Shown piece after piece: positions 35,205 through 45,218 of a stretch of 64,000 bases of DNA (the stretch's first letter is position 1; each line of letters starts with the position of its first letter). Position numbers and translations under genes: made by a program. The DNA is from Streptomyces physcomitrii (lineage in GTDB: Bacteria; Actinomycetota; Actinomycetes; Streptomycetales; Streptomycetaceae). Location of the stretch: the NCBI RefSeq assembly GCF_012273655.1, contig NZ_JAAWWP010000030.1, forward strand, positions 1-64,000. Direction: 5' to 3'. The notes beneath the pieces were generated by a model that made no database searches, had not been told where the DNA came from, and saw only the letters and a program-made list of their open reading frames with translations.

Positions 35205-38200
35205 TCACAGGTCCGCGGTCAGGGACAGGTCGATCTCGTCGTCGCTCATCTGCGAGATCAGTTCCAGCAGGCGGCGCTCCACCTCGGCGGCGAGCCGCTC
35301 GACGGTGGGGTGTTCGAACAGGTCGCGGACCTGGAAGGGGCAGTCGAAGGCGGTGCGCAGCCGGGAGGCGACGGAGACGGCGCGCAGGGACTGACCGCCG
35401 AGGGTGAAGAAGTCGTCGTGGACTCCGACCCGGGGCAGGTCGAGGACCTCGCACCAGATCTGGGCGACGACCGTCTCCGCGGGGGTCCGCGGTGGTACGA
35501 GGGCGTGCGGTTCCCGGGCGGCGGGGTCGGGCAGGGCGGCGGTGTCCAACTTGCCCTGGACGGTGAGCGGCAGGGTGTCGAGCAGGACGAACCCGGACGG
35601 GACGAGGTAGCGGGGCAGTTGGGCCCGGCAGTGGGTGGCGAGAGCCTCCTCGGAGAGTCCGTCGCCGGTGACGTACCCGATGAGAGCGGGTTCCCCGTGC
35701 AGTGCCCGGACCAGGACGGCGGCGCCGCGCACGCCGGGGTGGGCGCGTAGGACGGCCTCCGCCTCGCCGGGTTCCACGCGGAAGCCGCGGATCTTGACCT
35801 GGTCGTCGTTGCGGCCGAGGAACTCCAGGTCGCCCGAGGGCAGTCGGCGTACGACGTCACCGGTGCGGTAGAGCCGGCTGCCGGGCTCGCCGTGGAGATC
35901 GGGCACGAACCGTTCGGCGGTCAGGGCGGGCCGCTGCAGGTAGCCGTGGGCCAGTTCCGGGCCGCCGATGAGGAGTTCGCCGGGGACTCCGTGCGGGGCG
36001 AGCTCGTCGCGGGCGTCGACGACATAGGTGCGGCGTCCGCCCAGGGCGCGGCCGATGGGCACTCGGCCGTCGGGGCGGGCCCGGACGGTGTGCGCGGTCG
36101 CGGAGACAACCGTCTCGGTGGGGCCGTAGGTGTTGACGACGGGCACGCCGGGAAGGTGCGCGAACCAGCGGTCCAGGGGGTCGGCGGGCAGTGCTTCCCC
36201 GCCGGTCACCAGCAGCCGCAGCGTGGCCAGCCGGGGGGCCAGCGCGTCCAGGCGGGCCACGAGCTCCGCCCAGTAGGAGGGGGTGAGTTCCATGACGGTG
36301 ACGCCGGTCGCGGCGACCCGGTCGGCGAGTTCCTCCGGCGTCCAGATCTCGTCGGGCCGTACGACGACGCTCGCGCCGACGCTGAGCGCGGGCAGCGTCT
36401 GCTCCAAGGAGGCGTCGAAGGAGGTCGAGGCGAAGGTGAGGACCCGGTCGTCGCCGGTCAGCCCGAACAGGTCGCGGGCAGTGGCGACATGGGCGTCCAG
36501 GGCGTGGTGCTCGACACCGACCGCCTTGGGCCTGCCGGTGGAGCCCGAGGTGAAGATGACGTAGGCGAGGTCGAGGGGGCGGGGGGTGTGCCGGGGTCCG
36601 TCGAGACGGGACGGGGCGGTGTCGGCGCGGATGGTCCGGACGCCGAGCGGGACGACGGTGTCCTCGGTGCGCGCGTCGCACAGCACATGGCGCACGCCCG
36701 CCTCCCGGAGCATGTGGCGCAGGCGGTCCGGCGGGAGCTGGGGGTCGAGCGGCACGTGGACGCCTCCCGCGCGCCACACGGCGAGCATGGCGGCGACCGC
36801 TTCCGTTCCGCGGCCCAGGCACACGCCGACCCGGTCGGCGGGCATGGCGCCCGCGTCGGTGAGGGCGGCGGCGATGCCCGCGGTGCGGGCGTCGAGTCCG
36901 GCGTAGCTGAGGGTGGTGCCCTCGCACACGACGGCGGTCGCGTCGGGGGGTCCCGTCACCGCGAAGGCAGGTGCCCGGCCGACGGTGTGTCCGGCGGCCG
37001 AGAGCAGGGCGTCGCGTTCGTCGGGCGAGAGGAGGGGCGCTTCGTCGACGCGGACGTCCGGGCTGGTCAGGAGCGTGTGCAGGACGCGGCCCACGTGACC
37101 GGCGAAGCGGGTGGCGGTGGCCGGGTCGAAGAGGTCGGCGGCGTACTCGACGTTGAGGGCGAGGGTGCTGTCCCGGACGACGTAGGTGGCGGTGAGGTCG
37201 AACTTGGCCGAGTTCCAGGGCAGGGCGAGGTCGGTGGCGTCCAGGCCTGGGAGCGCGGAGCGGCTGGTGGAGGAGTCCTGGACGTCGACCATGACCTGGA
37301 AGAGCGGGTTGCGGGACAGGTCGCGTTCGGGGCGCAGCCGTTCGACGACCTTGTCGAAGGGGACGTCCTGGTGGTCGAAGGCGCCGAGGACGACGTCACG
37401 GACGCGGTCCACGAGGGTGCCGAGCCGGGGCCGGCCGGAGAGATCCGTGCGCAGGACGACGGTGTTGACGAAGAAGCCGACGAGGGGCTCCAGTTCGAGG
37501 CGTCCGCGCCCGGCGACGGGGGTGCCGACGGCGATGTCGCTCTGTCCGGTCCAGCGGGCCAGGACGGCCTGGGCCGCGGCGAGCAGCACCATGAAGCGGG
37601 TGGCGCCGTGGGCGCGGGCGAAGGTGTCGACCCGGTCGAGGAGTCCGGGCGGCAGGGCGACCTCGACGGCGCCGCCGCGCCCGGTGAACGCGGCGGGGCG
37701 GGGCCGGTCGGTGGGCAGGTCCAACACCGGGGTGTTCTCAAGTGCCTTTTCCCAGTAGGCGAGTTGGGGTTCGAGGGCGCCGCTGTCGGCACGGTCGCGC
37801 TGCCAGACCGCGAAGTCGCCGTACTGCACGGGCAGTTGCGGCAGCCCGGCGGGGCGGCCCTGGGTGCGCGCGTGGTAGTGCTGGGCGAGTTCGTCGAGCA
37901 GAACGCCCTTGGACCAGCCGTCGGTGACGGCGTGGTGCAGGGCGATCAGCACGACATGGTCGTCGTCGGCCAGTTCCCACACGCCGGAGCGCAGCAGGGG
38001 CGGCCTGGCGAGGTCGAAGCGGCGGGTGGCGAAGGCCGCGGCGGCGGGGCGCAGCGCCTCGACGCGGTCCTGTCCGCCGGAGGCCTCGGACAGCCGCTCC
38101 CAGCGGAGCGGCACGCCGACGGGGTCGCACACCTCCTGCACGGGGCGGCCGTCGGTCTCGATGAGGGCGGTGCGCAGGACCTCGTGGCGGGCGACCAGGT

Positions 38201-41200
38201 CGTCCAGGGCCTGCTGCCAGGCGGAGCGGTCGAGGCCGCCGCGCACCCGCCAGCAGTACCACAGGAGATAGGAGTCGCCCCGGTCGGAGGTGCGGTCCAG
38301 GAACCACAGTCGCTCCTGGGCGAAGGACAGCGGCAGCGGCCGGTCGCGGTCGACGGGCACCACCTCGGTGCCGGCGTCAGCACGGGCGGTGGCCACTCGG
38401 GGGGCGAACCCGCGGACCGTGGGGTGCTCGAAGACGGTGCGCAGTTCGATCTCGCGGCCCAGTCGCTGGGCGATCCGGGAGACGGCCATGGTGGCGAGCA
38501 GGGAGTGGCCGCCGAGGTCGAAGAAGCTGTCGTCGAGTCCGACCCGCTCCCGTCCCAGGACGTCGGCCCATACGTCGGCGACGATCCGCTCGGTCTCGTC
38601 GCGCGGCGCGGCATAGGCGGGGCCGGCGTCGGAGCGGGTGTGCTCGGGGTCGGGCAGCGCGGACCGGTCGAGCTTGCCGGAGACGCCGACCGGCAGGGCG
38701 TCGAGGACGACGAACTCGGACGGGACGGCGTGGTGCGGGAGGTGGCGGGCGCACCAGGCGCGCAGCTCGGCCCGGTCCGGTGCGGCCGGGGCGTCGGGGG
38801 CGGGTACGACGTATCCGGTGAGGCTGCGTCTGGTGGCGCGGTCGGGGCGGGCGGCGGCCTGGGCGACGAGCGGGCAGGCTCGCAGGACGGTCTCGACCTC
38901 GCCGAGTTCGATACGGAAGCCGCGGATCTTGACCTGGTCGTCGCGGCGGCCGAGGAACTCCAGGTCCCCGCCGGGGGTCCAGCGTACGAGGTCGCCGGTG
39001 CGGTAGAGGCGTCCGCCGGGCAGCCCGTAGGGGTCGGGCACGAAGCGTTCGGCGGTCAGGGCGGGCTGACCGAGGTAGCCGCGTGCCACCTCGGTGCCGC
39101 CGATGAGGAGTTCCCCTCCGACGCCCACGGGGACGGGTTCGCCGTCGCCGTCGACGACGTAGACCCGGCGTTCGCCCAGCGGGCGGCCGATCGGCACGGT
39201 GTGGGCGGGCGGGTCGTCGGCGTCGTAGGTGGTGGTGGTGACGGTGGTCTCGGTGGGGCCGTAGGCGTTGACGACGCGGACGTGGGGGACGGCGGCGCGC
39301 CAGGCGGCGAGGGTGTCGGGCGGGACGGTCTCGCCGCCGAGGACGAGCAGGCGCAGGGTGCCGAGGGCGGCGGCGAGGCGGCGGTCCAGGGAGAGGGTGA
39401 GTTCGGCCCAGTAGGTGGGGGGCACGTTGACGACGGTGAGGGCGTGCCGTTGGACGATCTCGGGGACCTGGGTGGGCAGCCAGGGCTCGTCCGGGCGCAT
39501 GACGACGGTGGCGCCGCCGGTGAGGGCGGGCAGGATCTGGTCGAGGGAGGCGTCGAAGGAGAAGGACGCGAAGGCGAGGACGCGGTCGGCGGCGGTGATG
39601 CCGAAGCGTGCGCGGGCGGCGGCGACATGCGAGGCGAGGGCGGCGTGTTCGACGCCGACGGCCTTGGGGTGTCCGGTGGACCCGGAGGTGAAGATGACGT
39701 GGGCGAGCTCGCGCGGGTGCGGGTGGTGGCGGGGGCCGTCGGCGGCCGGGGTGACCGTGGTGACGTCGATCCGCGCGGGGGCGAGGCCGTCGGCGGCGGA
39801 GGCGGTCGCCGGGTCGCCGAGCACACAGGCGAGGCCGGCTTCCCGGGCCATGAACCGCAGCCGCCCATCGGGGAGTTCGGGGTCGAGGGGCACGTAGACG
39901 CCGCCCGCCCGCCAGATCCCTTCGACGGCGGCGACGGACCACGGTCCGCGGCGCAGCAGGACGCCCACGGCGTCGCCCGGTGCGATGCCCGCGCCGGTCA
40001 GGGCGGCGGCCAGTCCACCCGTCATGGCGTCGAGTTCGGCGTAGGTGACGGTGTCGTCGCCGCAGCGCAGCGCGGTGGCGCCGGGGCTGCCGCGGAAGGC
40101 AAGGGGCGGCGCCGGGGCAGCGGCGTGCTCGGGGGCGCGGTGCCAGTCCGGGCGGGGCCGGGCGAGGGTGCCGGGTCGGGGCGGCAGGGCGCGGGCCAGT
40201 TCCCGTACCGGGGTGTCGGGTGCGGCGAGGACGGCCCTCACCAGGGCCACGTACGCCTGGGCGAACACCCGCATGGTGGCGGCGTCGAAGAGGGCGGTGG
40301 CGTACTGCAGGAGGGCGGCGATGCTGCCGTCCGCGCGCAGGGTGAGGTCGAGGAAGACGTCCAGCGGGGTCTCGGCGAGCGGCGGTTCGACCAGGGACAC
40401 CTCCAGGTCCGGCATCCGCATCGGCTGGATCGGAGTGTTGAGGAGGGTGAAGGAGGCCTGTGCGAGGGGGTGGCGGGACAGGTCGCGGGAACCGCCGAGG
40501 GCGCCGACGACCAGGTCGAAGGGCGCCTCGGCGTGGGCGAGGTCCACGGGGACGCGACCGCGCACCCGGTCGAGCAGGGTGGTGAAGCCGGGACTCCCGG
40601 CGAGGTCGGTGCGCAGGACCACCGTGTTGACGAACGGGCCGATGAGGGCGGCGGTGCCGGGGCGGGCGCGGTCGGCGAGGGTGCTGCACACGGCGATGTC
40701 GTCGCGGCCCGCCCAGTGGCCGAGGAGCGCCTGGTAGGCGGTGAGCAGGACCATGTAGCGGGTGGCGCGTCGGGAGCGGGCGAAGCCGTCGACGGCGGCG
40801 ACCAGGTCGGCGGGGAGGTCGAAACGGACGACGTCCCCGGAGCCGTCCCAGGTGCGCGGGCGGGGCCGGTCGGTGGGCAGGTCGAGCGGGGTGAGGCCGG
40901 TGAGCCGTTCGCGCCAGTGGCCGAGCAGGCGCTCCAGACGGGGGCCGCGCAGGCGTTCGGCCTGGGTACGGGCCAGGTCTGAGTAGGCGAGGGCGGGCGC
41001 GGCGACGGAGTCGCCGCGGTATCCGGCGGCGAGCTCGTTCAGCAGTACGCCCCACGACCAGCCGTCGACGGCGATGTGGTGCACCTCGACGAGCAGGAGG
41101 TGCTCGTCGGGGGCGACGCGGGCGAGGCAGGCGCGGACGGGTGGCTGCGCCGCGAGATCGACGGAGCGTCCCAGGCGGCGAGCGTACAGGTCGTCGGGGC

Positions 41201-41498
41201 CAGTGGCCTCGATGCGCTCCAGGGCGATGCCGTGCGGGGCGTCGACGACCGGGACGGGTTCGCCGTCGACGGCCGTGAACCGGGTGCGCAGCACCTCGTG
41301 CCGGTCGACGATCGCGGACAGGGCCCGGTGCAGCCGTTCCGGGTCGAGCGGGCCGTGCAGCCGCAGGATCAGCGGGAGCATGGAGCCGCTGGAGGAACCG
41401 GCGAGCTGGTCCATGAACCACAGCCGGCGCTGCGCGAAGGATGCGATCCGGGTGTCGACGCCGTCCAGGGCCCTCTCGGGGGCCGGTCCTGCTGTCAC
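35205..41498 (-). CDS. Nonribosomal peptide synthetase, C-A-T-C-A-T (upstream)
   Basis: 2,097 aa from GTG 41498, 7 nt after GGAGG; the longer upstream frame lacks coding features. C1 has HHIAVDG (near 141). A1 has TSGSTGHPKA (606) with code D-A-D-N-V-G-A-V-T. T1 is LGGHSL (998). C2 has HHAVTDG (1187). A2 has TSGSTGRPKA (1650) with code D-A-E-E-V-G-T-V-S. T2 is LGGQSL (2036). The acidic residues in both pockets suggest basic or polar amino acids; the second resembles the lysine code DAESIGSVC. The protein begins with a C domain, so it needs an upstream donor, an acyl chain or the free carrier protein at 9578. The C-terminal tail (SQMSDDEIDLSLTADL) may dock onto the next NRPS. Confidence 0.94.
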   Translation of the reverse strand: MTAGPAPERALDGVDTRIASFAQRRLWFMDQLAGSSSGSMLPLILRLHGPLDPERLHRALSAIVDRHEVLRTRFTAVDGEPVPVVDAPHGIALERIEATGPDDLYARRLGRSVDLAAQPPVRACLARVAPDEHLLLVEVHHIAVDGWSWGVLLNELAAGYRGDSVAAPALAYSDLARTQAERLRGPRLERLLGHWRERLTGLTPLDLPTDRPRPRTWDGSGDVVRFDLPADLVAAVDGFARSRRATRYMVLLTAYQALLGHWAGRDDIAVCSTLADRARPGTAALIGPFVNTVVLRTDLAGSPGFTTLLDRVRGRVPVDLAHAEAPFDLVVGALGGSRDLSRHPLAQASFTLLNTPIQPMRMPDLEVSLVEPPLAETPLDVFLDLTLRADGSIAALLQYATALFDAATMRVFAQAYVALVRAVLAAPDTPVRELARALPPRPGTLARPRPDWHRAPEHAAAPAPPLAFRGSPGATALRCGDDTVTYAELDAMTGGLAAALTGAGIAPGDAVGVLLRRGPWSVAAVEGIWRAGGVYVPLDPELPDGRLRFMAREAGLACVLGDPATASAADGLAPARIDVTTVTPAADGPRHHPHPRELAHVIFTSGSTGHPKAVGVEHAALASHVAAARARFGITAADRVLAFASFSFDASLDQILPALTGGATVVMRPDEPWLPTQVPEIVQRHALTVVNVPPTYWAELTLSLDRRLAAALGTLRLLVLGGETVPPDTLAAWRAAVPHVRVVNAYGPTETTVTTTTYDADDPPAHTVPIGRPLGERRVYVVDGDGEPVPVGVGGELLIGGTEVARGYLGQPALTAERFVPDPYGLPGGRLYRTGDLVRWTPGGDLEFLGRRDDQVKIRGFRIELGEVETVLRACPLVAQAAARPDRATRRSLTGYVVPAPDAPAAPDRAELRAWCARHLPHHAVPSEFVVLDALPVGVSGKLDRSALPDPEHTRSDAGPAYAAPRDETERIVADVWADVLGRERVGLDDSFFDLGGHSLLATMAVSRIAQRLGREIELRTVFEHPTVRGFAPRVATARADAGTEVVPVDRDRPLPLSFAQERLWFLDRTSDRGDSYLLWYCWRVRGGLDRSAWQQALDDLVARHEVLRTALIETDGRPVQEVCDPVGVPLRWERLSEASGGQDRVEALRPAAAAFATRRFDLARPPLLRSGVWELADDDHVVLIALHHAVTDGWSKGVLLDELAQHYHARTQGRPAGLPQLPVQYGDFAVWQRDRADSGALEPQLAYWEKALENTPVLDLPTDRPRPAAFTGRGGAVEVALPPGLLDRVDTFARAHGATRFMVLLAAAQAVLARWTGQSDIAVGTPVAGRGRLELEPLVGFFVNTVVLRTDLSGRPRLGTLVDRVRDVVLGAFDHQDVPFDKVVERLRPERDLSRNPLFQVMVDVQDSSTSRSALPGLDATDLALPWNSAKFDLTATYVVRDSTLALNVEYAADLFDPATATRFAGHVGRVLHTLLTSPDVRVDEAPLLSPDERDALLSAAGHTVGRAPAFAVTGPPDATAVVCEGTTLSYAGLDARTAGIAAALTDAGAMPADRVGVCLGRGTEAVAAMLAVWRAGGVHVPLDPQLPPDRLRHMLREAGVRHVLCDARTEDTVVPLGVRTIRADTAPSRLDGPRHTPRPLDLAYVIFTSGSTGRPKAVGVEHHALDAHVATARDLFGLTGDDRVLTFASTSFDASLEQTLPALSVGASVVVRPDEIWTPEELADRVAATGVTVMELTPSYWAELVARLDALAPRLATLRLLVTGGEALPADPLDRWFAHLPGVPVVNTYGPTETVVSATAHTVRARPDGRVPIGRALGGRRTYVVDARDELAPHGVPGELLIGGPELAHGYLQRPALTAERFVPDLHGEPGSRLYRTGDVVRRLPSGDLEFLGRNDDQVKIRGFRVEPGEAEAVLRAHPGVRGAAVLVRALHGEPALIGYVTGDGLSEEALATHCRAQLPRYLVPSGFVLLDTLPLTVQGKLDTAALPDPAAREPHALVPPRTPAETVVAQIWCEVLDLPRVGVHDDFFTLGGQSLRAVSVASRLRTAFDCPFQVRDLFEHPTVERLAAEVERRLLELISQMSDDEIDLSLTADL

Positions 41499-42417
41499 GT
41501 TGAGCCTCCAAGCCGTGTTTTGCAGCAGACTGCCGTCGGCGGACAGGGAGCCCATAGGGAAGAAGACGCAGCACCGCACGCAGAGTGGGCTGCCGGACCG
41601 GCTCCGCGCAGGTCGGGGGTCCGTGCCGCGCGGCGGCGAGCCAGGACACTGACGGAGGCTGTTTGGTTCCCCGCGATCCTCTTCCTCGGGTTCCTGACCT
41701 GTTTCGCCCCAGCCACCGGCCCTGCACGCGCCCGCGCCGCACCACGCGCCCGCGGCGGTGGCCGGTCCGGACGCGGCCCACGAGGTGGCCGCGCTGCCCC
41801 CACGCCCGCCGGGCCGTGCGCGACCGTACGGCGAAAGACGCCGGTGCCGACCGCGCTCCCCGTCCACCCGCACCACTCCGGGGAGTCGGCGCCCGATCTC
41901 ATGGGCACCGGGCGGGAAACCGAAGGCCGGTCGCGCCCTCCTGCACCGCGTTGCTTCAGCACGCAGCCGCCGCCCAGGACCTCTTTCGCGACGTCCTGAA
42001 ACCGACTGCCGACTTCGCCAGGAGCACGCACAGCACGGCCCTCGCCGGAAGCGGCCTCCTGGGGCTCCTCGCCATGGCGACGTCCGTGTCGGGCCGTGCA
42101 GCACCGCACTTCGCCGAAACCGCGGAATGCGCCCTGGCCCTGCCACGGTCCTCCCACCCGGCCGACCGGACCTACCCCAAGGACTCGCCCTACGACTGGC
42201 TCGTCTGCCTGGCGCCGAAGTCCACCGCGTACGAGCGGATCAAGGTGACGAAGTAGACCTAGGGGGTGTCTTCACCGTCCTGTGCGGTGTCCGCGGTGTC
42301 CGCGTGCACCCGGTGTGCCGGGCGAAGGCTCTCGTGGCGGAGCAACTCGGGCCTTGTCCGGTGCGGCGAGAGTGCGTGCCAGGCGCCGCGACGCAGAGGG
42401 GAGTGTGACGACAGGCC
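41499..42417. other. Long region between NRPS and ThDP enzyme genes, mostly unassigned
   Basis: This 919-bp stretch holds the NRPS promoter region and one small late reading frame (42074-42256, listed separately). The segment near 41550-41575, read leftwards, contains TGCTGC and TCTTCT elements also seen upstream of lanB2. Nothing else is recognisable. Confidence 0.5.
42074..42256 (+). CDS. Small hypothetical ORF or gene remnant (60 aa)
   Basis: The frame MATSVSGRAAPHFAETAE... ends in YPKDSPYDWLVCLAPKSTAY plus ERIKVTK. It has coding-like third-position GC and continues upstream in frame to a hydrophobic piece (STALAGSGLLGLLA). It may be the 3' remnant of a longer gene broken by rearrangement, or a small protein of unknown role. 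There is no recognisable ribosome binding site. Confidence 0.3.
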   Translation: MATSVSGRAAPHFAETAECALALPRSSHPADRTYPKDSPYDWLVCLAPKSTAYERIKVTK

Positions 42418-44232
42418 CTAGCTCTGGCCGGGCCGGTCCCCCCGGTGCCGGGAGCCCGGCAGCATCTCCTGCACCTTCGCCTTGATGCCCTGGCGGAGCA
42501 TGCCCGCGGTGTCGCTGTCGCCCTTGAGGACGGACTCGGCGGCGGCCTCGATCTGGTCGAAGGTGGCGTGCGGCGGGATGGGCGGCACCGCGGGGTCGGT
42601 GCGGAAGTCCAGGACGAAGGGATGCCGGGCCGCGAGCGCCTGCCGCCAGGCGCCGGCCACCTCGGCGGGCTTCTCCACCCGCAGGCCGCCGAGCCCGAGG
42701 GAGCGGGCGAAGTCCGCGTAGGCCACGTCCGGCAGGGCCTGCGAGGGCAGGAACTGCGGAGCGCCCGACACGGCGCGCATCTCCCAGGTGACCTGGTTGA
42801 GGTCGCCGTTGTTCAGCACGCAGACGATCAGCTGCGGATTCTCCCACTCCTGCCAGTACTTGGCGACGGTGATCAGCTCGGCCATGCCGTTCATCTGCAT
42901 CGCCCCGTCGCCGACCAGCGCGATCGCGGGCCGCCCCGGGTGGGCGAACTTGGCCCCGATCACATACGGCACGCCCGGACCCATGGTGGCCAGGGTGCCC
43001 GAGAGCGAGCCGCGCATGTTCCCGCGCAGCCGCAGGTGCCGCGCGTACCAGTTCGCGGACGAGCCGGAGTCGGCGGTGACGATCACCTCGTCGGGCAGCA
43101 GCTCGTCCAGCGCGTGCACCACGTACTCGGGGTTGACCGGTTCGGCGTCGACCGCGGCGCGCCGCTGCATCACCTCCCACCAGCGGGCGGTGTCCTTCTC
43201 GATCTTCTTGCGCCACTTGCCGTGCTTCTTGCGCCCCAGCTGCGGCAGGAGCCGCCGCAGTGTCTCGCGCGCGTCACCCACCAGGTTGACCTCGAAGGGG
43301 TAACGCAGGCCGACCATGTGCGGGTCGATGTCGATCTGCACGGCGCGCGCCTGATCGAACGGCGGCAGGAACTGGCTGTACGGGAAGCTCGATCCGATGA
43401 CCAGGAGCGTGTCGCAGTCCCGCATCAGCTCGTACGAGGGCCGGGTGCCCAGCAGCCCGATCGAGCCGGTCACATAGGGCAGGTCGTCGGGCAGGGCGTC
43501 CTTGCCGAGCAGGGCCTTGGCCACGCCCGCGCCGAGCAGTTCGGCGAGTTCCTCGACCTCCTCGCGCGCGCCGCGCGCCCCCTGCCCGATCAGGACGGCC
43601 ACCTTCTCCCCCTCGTTGAGGACGGCGGCTGCCCGGGTGAGGTCCTCCTCGGCGGGCACCGGCGCGTAGGAGGGCAGGCCGAGGCTGGAGGGCACCATCT
43701 TGAATGCGTGCCGGGGCGGTTCGTACTCCAGCTCCTGCACATCGGCGGGGATGACGACGGCGGTCACCGTGCGGCGGGTCAGGGCGGTGCGCAGCGCCCG
43801 GTCCAGGACGTTCGGCAGCTGCTCGGGCACGGTCACCATCTCGCAGAAGTCGGAGGCGACGTCCTTGTACAGGCTCAGCAGGTCCACCTCCTGCTGGTAG
43901 GAGCCGCCCATCGCGGTGCGGTCGGTCTGGCCGAGGATCGCCACCACGGGCACATGGTCCAGCTTGGCGTCGTACAACCCGTTGAGCAGGTGGATCGCGC
44001 CCGGCCCCGAGGTGGCCGCGCAGACGCCGACCCGGCCGGAGAACTTGGCGTAGCCGACCGCCTCGAAGGCGGACATCTCCTCATGCCGGGCCTGGATGAA
44101 CCGCGGCCGGTCGTCCGCCCGTTCCCAGGCGGCGAGGAGTCCGTTGATTCCGTCCCCGGCATAGCCGAAGACATGCTCGACGTCCCAGTCGCGCAGACGC
44201 TGCAGTACGAAGTCGGAGACCTTCGTCGACAC
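42418..44232 (-). CDS. Thiamine diphosphate-dependent pyruvate oxidase/acetolactate synthase-like enzyme
   Basis: A 604-aa three-domain ThDP enzyme. The N-terminal PYR domain carries the catalytic Glu in ARHEEMSAFEA (near residue 51). The central domain includes KALLGKDALPDDLPYVTGS. The C-terminal PP domain has the ThDP/Mg motif GDGAMQMNG...NN (near 430-460). The family covers PoxB-type pyruvate oxidases and relatives of acetohydroxyacid synthase, so decarboxylation of a 2-oxo acid is likely. The GTG at 44232 follows GGAAGG. It may be an island passenger rather than part of the NRPS pathway, although 2-oxo acids from the PLP enzyme would be conceivable substrates. Confidence 0.85.
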   Translation of the reverse strand: MSTKVSDFVLQRLRDWDVEHVFGYAGDGINGLLAAWERADDRPRFIQARHEEMSAFEAVGYAKFSGRVGVCAATSGPGAIHLLNGLYDAKLDHVPVVAILGQTDRTAMGGSYQQEVDLLSLYKDVASDFCEMVTVPEQLPNVLDRALRTALTRRTVTAVVIPADVQELEYEPPRHAFKMVPSSLGLPSYAPVPAEEDLTRAAAVLNEGEKVAVLIGQGARGAREEVEELAELLGAGVAKALLGKDALPDDLPYVTGSIGLLGTRPSYELMRDCDTLLVIGSSFPYSQFLPPFDQARAVQIDIDPHMVGLRYPFEVNLVGDARETLRRLLPQLGRKKHGKWRKKIEKDTARWWEVMQRRAAVDAEPVNPEYVVHALDELLPDEVIVTADSGSSANWYARHLRLRGNMRGSLSGTLATMGPGVPYVIGAKFAHPGRPAIALVGDGAMQMNGMAELITVAKYWQEWENPQLIVCVLNNGDLNQVTWEMRAVSGAPQFLPSQALPDVAYADFARSLGLGGLRVEKPAEVAGAWRQALAARHPFVLDFRTDPAVPPIPPHATFDQIEAAAESVLKGDSDTAGMLRQGIKAKVQEMLPGSRHRGDRPGQS

Positions 44233-44516
44233 GGGGTGGCCTTCCTTTCGATCGGTCGGTCGGTCGGTCAGGCGGAGTGGGTGGACGGGCGCGGGAATAC
44301 GCGGGAGGGAATGCACGAAGAAGAATCGAGCCTGCCAAAGGACAGTGAGGCCACCGCCCCACACGGGGCCCTTCGCACAAGCTAAGCCGCGCGGACGAAA
44401 GCCTCCGTCATATCCCTCCGGGACACCGCATGGTGCCCTGACGGGTTCACCGGCCCGGCCTTCTCAAACACGGCCGGGTGAGGAGAGGGCCGGGGCGGCG
44501 ATCCCAGTCGGACGTA

Positions 44517-44557
44517 CGAGGTGGGGCGTACGCGGTCGGGTCGCGCACCCCACCTCG
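44517..44557. promoter_or_regulatory. Inverted repeat CGAGGTGGGG...CCCCACCTCG
   Basis: Perfect 10-bp arms are separated by 21 bp, in the 432-bp gap (44233-44664) between the divergent ThDP enzyme and small acidic protein genes. It could be an operator or a hairpin in the leader of the rightward gene. A short (GGTC)4-like tract lies at 44251-44269. Nothing else is evident in the gap. Confidence 0.35.
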
Positions 44558-44664
44558 GCATGAGACAAGAGGGGACAGGAGTCCCCGGACCGTACGGCGA
44601 CGGTTGGACCGCGGCAGTCGGGGCAACTCGCGGCAGCAGGACAGCAGGAACGGAGTCCGTGACG

Positions 44665-44868
44665 ATGAGCGGCAAACACAAGGACGGCGACAGCGGCGCG
44701 GAGGAAGTGCGCAAGGAGATCGAGGACGCCGAGACCCGGGTGGGCGTCGAGGACGACGAGGAGCAGCGCCGCCACGACGGCGAAGCGGGCGACGCCACCA
44801 GCCCGAACCCCGGTGCCCAGCAATCCGCCCACGAAGAGGACCGCCGACCACGATCCGAGCACGACTGA
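44665..44868 (+). CDS. Small acidic hydrophilic protein of unknown function
   Basis: 67 aa, very rich in Asp, Glu, Arg, Lys and Gly (MSGKHKDGDSGAEEVRKEIE...), with no hydrophobic core and probably disordered. ATG 44665 is 9 nt after GGAG. Comparable small charged proteins are common in Streptomyces, often linked to stress. I do not recognise a family. Confidence 0.5.
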   Translation: MSGKHKDGDSGAEEVRKEIEDAETRVGVEDDEEQRRHDGEAGDATSPNPGAQQSAHEEDRRPRSEHD

Positions 44869-44924
44869 CTCAGGCACGGCGCGGCTTCGCCATCCCCGTC
44901 CCGCGCCATCTGACCGCCCGGCGT

Positions 44925-45195
44925 GCGCGGGCACGCCAGGAGACGTGGGGCACCGAGCTCGCCCGCCGCACCCGGGTGGACGATCTGCCCGAGGCGGACG
45001 AGGTGCGGCGCTTCTCTCCGTTCGTCCGCTTCGCCGGGGGCCTCGCCGGGCGCGAGTCGCGCCGGCAGGGGCGGGCGGTCCCGAACGACGCCCTGCTGCT
45101 CAAGGTCTACGAGTACCGCCACGACCCCGCCCGGTGGGCCGATCCGTATGACTTCGACCCGGGGCGCTTCGGCGGACGGCAGCCGGGGCCGGACG
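44925..45195 (+). pseudogene. Truncated cytochrome P450 remnant
   Basis: An open frame contains a K-helix-like EVRRFSPFVRF and a later EYRHDPARWADPYDFDPGRF, an order typical of P450s and similar to fatty-acid peroxygenase types (CYP152). No start codon region, I-helix or heme-binding cysteine loop is present, so only an internal ~90-residue piece survives. It ends where the small leftward ORF begins. Confidence 0.65.
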
Positions 45196-45218
45196 CGAGG
45201 CGTAGGGGCGACTGCGAC

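Noticed and set aside
35205..42146. 2,313-codon version of the upstream NRPS
   Set aside because: The upstream part has no NRPS features and an implausible composition; GGAGG before GTG 41498, followed directly by the C domain, is a better start.
42418..44232. Assignment of the ThDP enzyme to the NRPS pathway
   Set aside because: It lies outside the NRPS operons, separated by more than 900 bp, and this enzyme type is common elsewhere in Streptomyces; no direct evidence of pathway membership.
44251..44269. GGTC tetranucleotide run upstream of the ThDP enzyme gene
   Set aside because: Only about four units; too short to claim phase variation or regulation.
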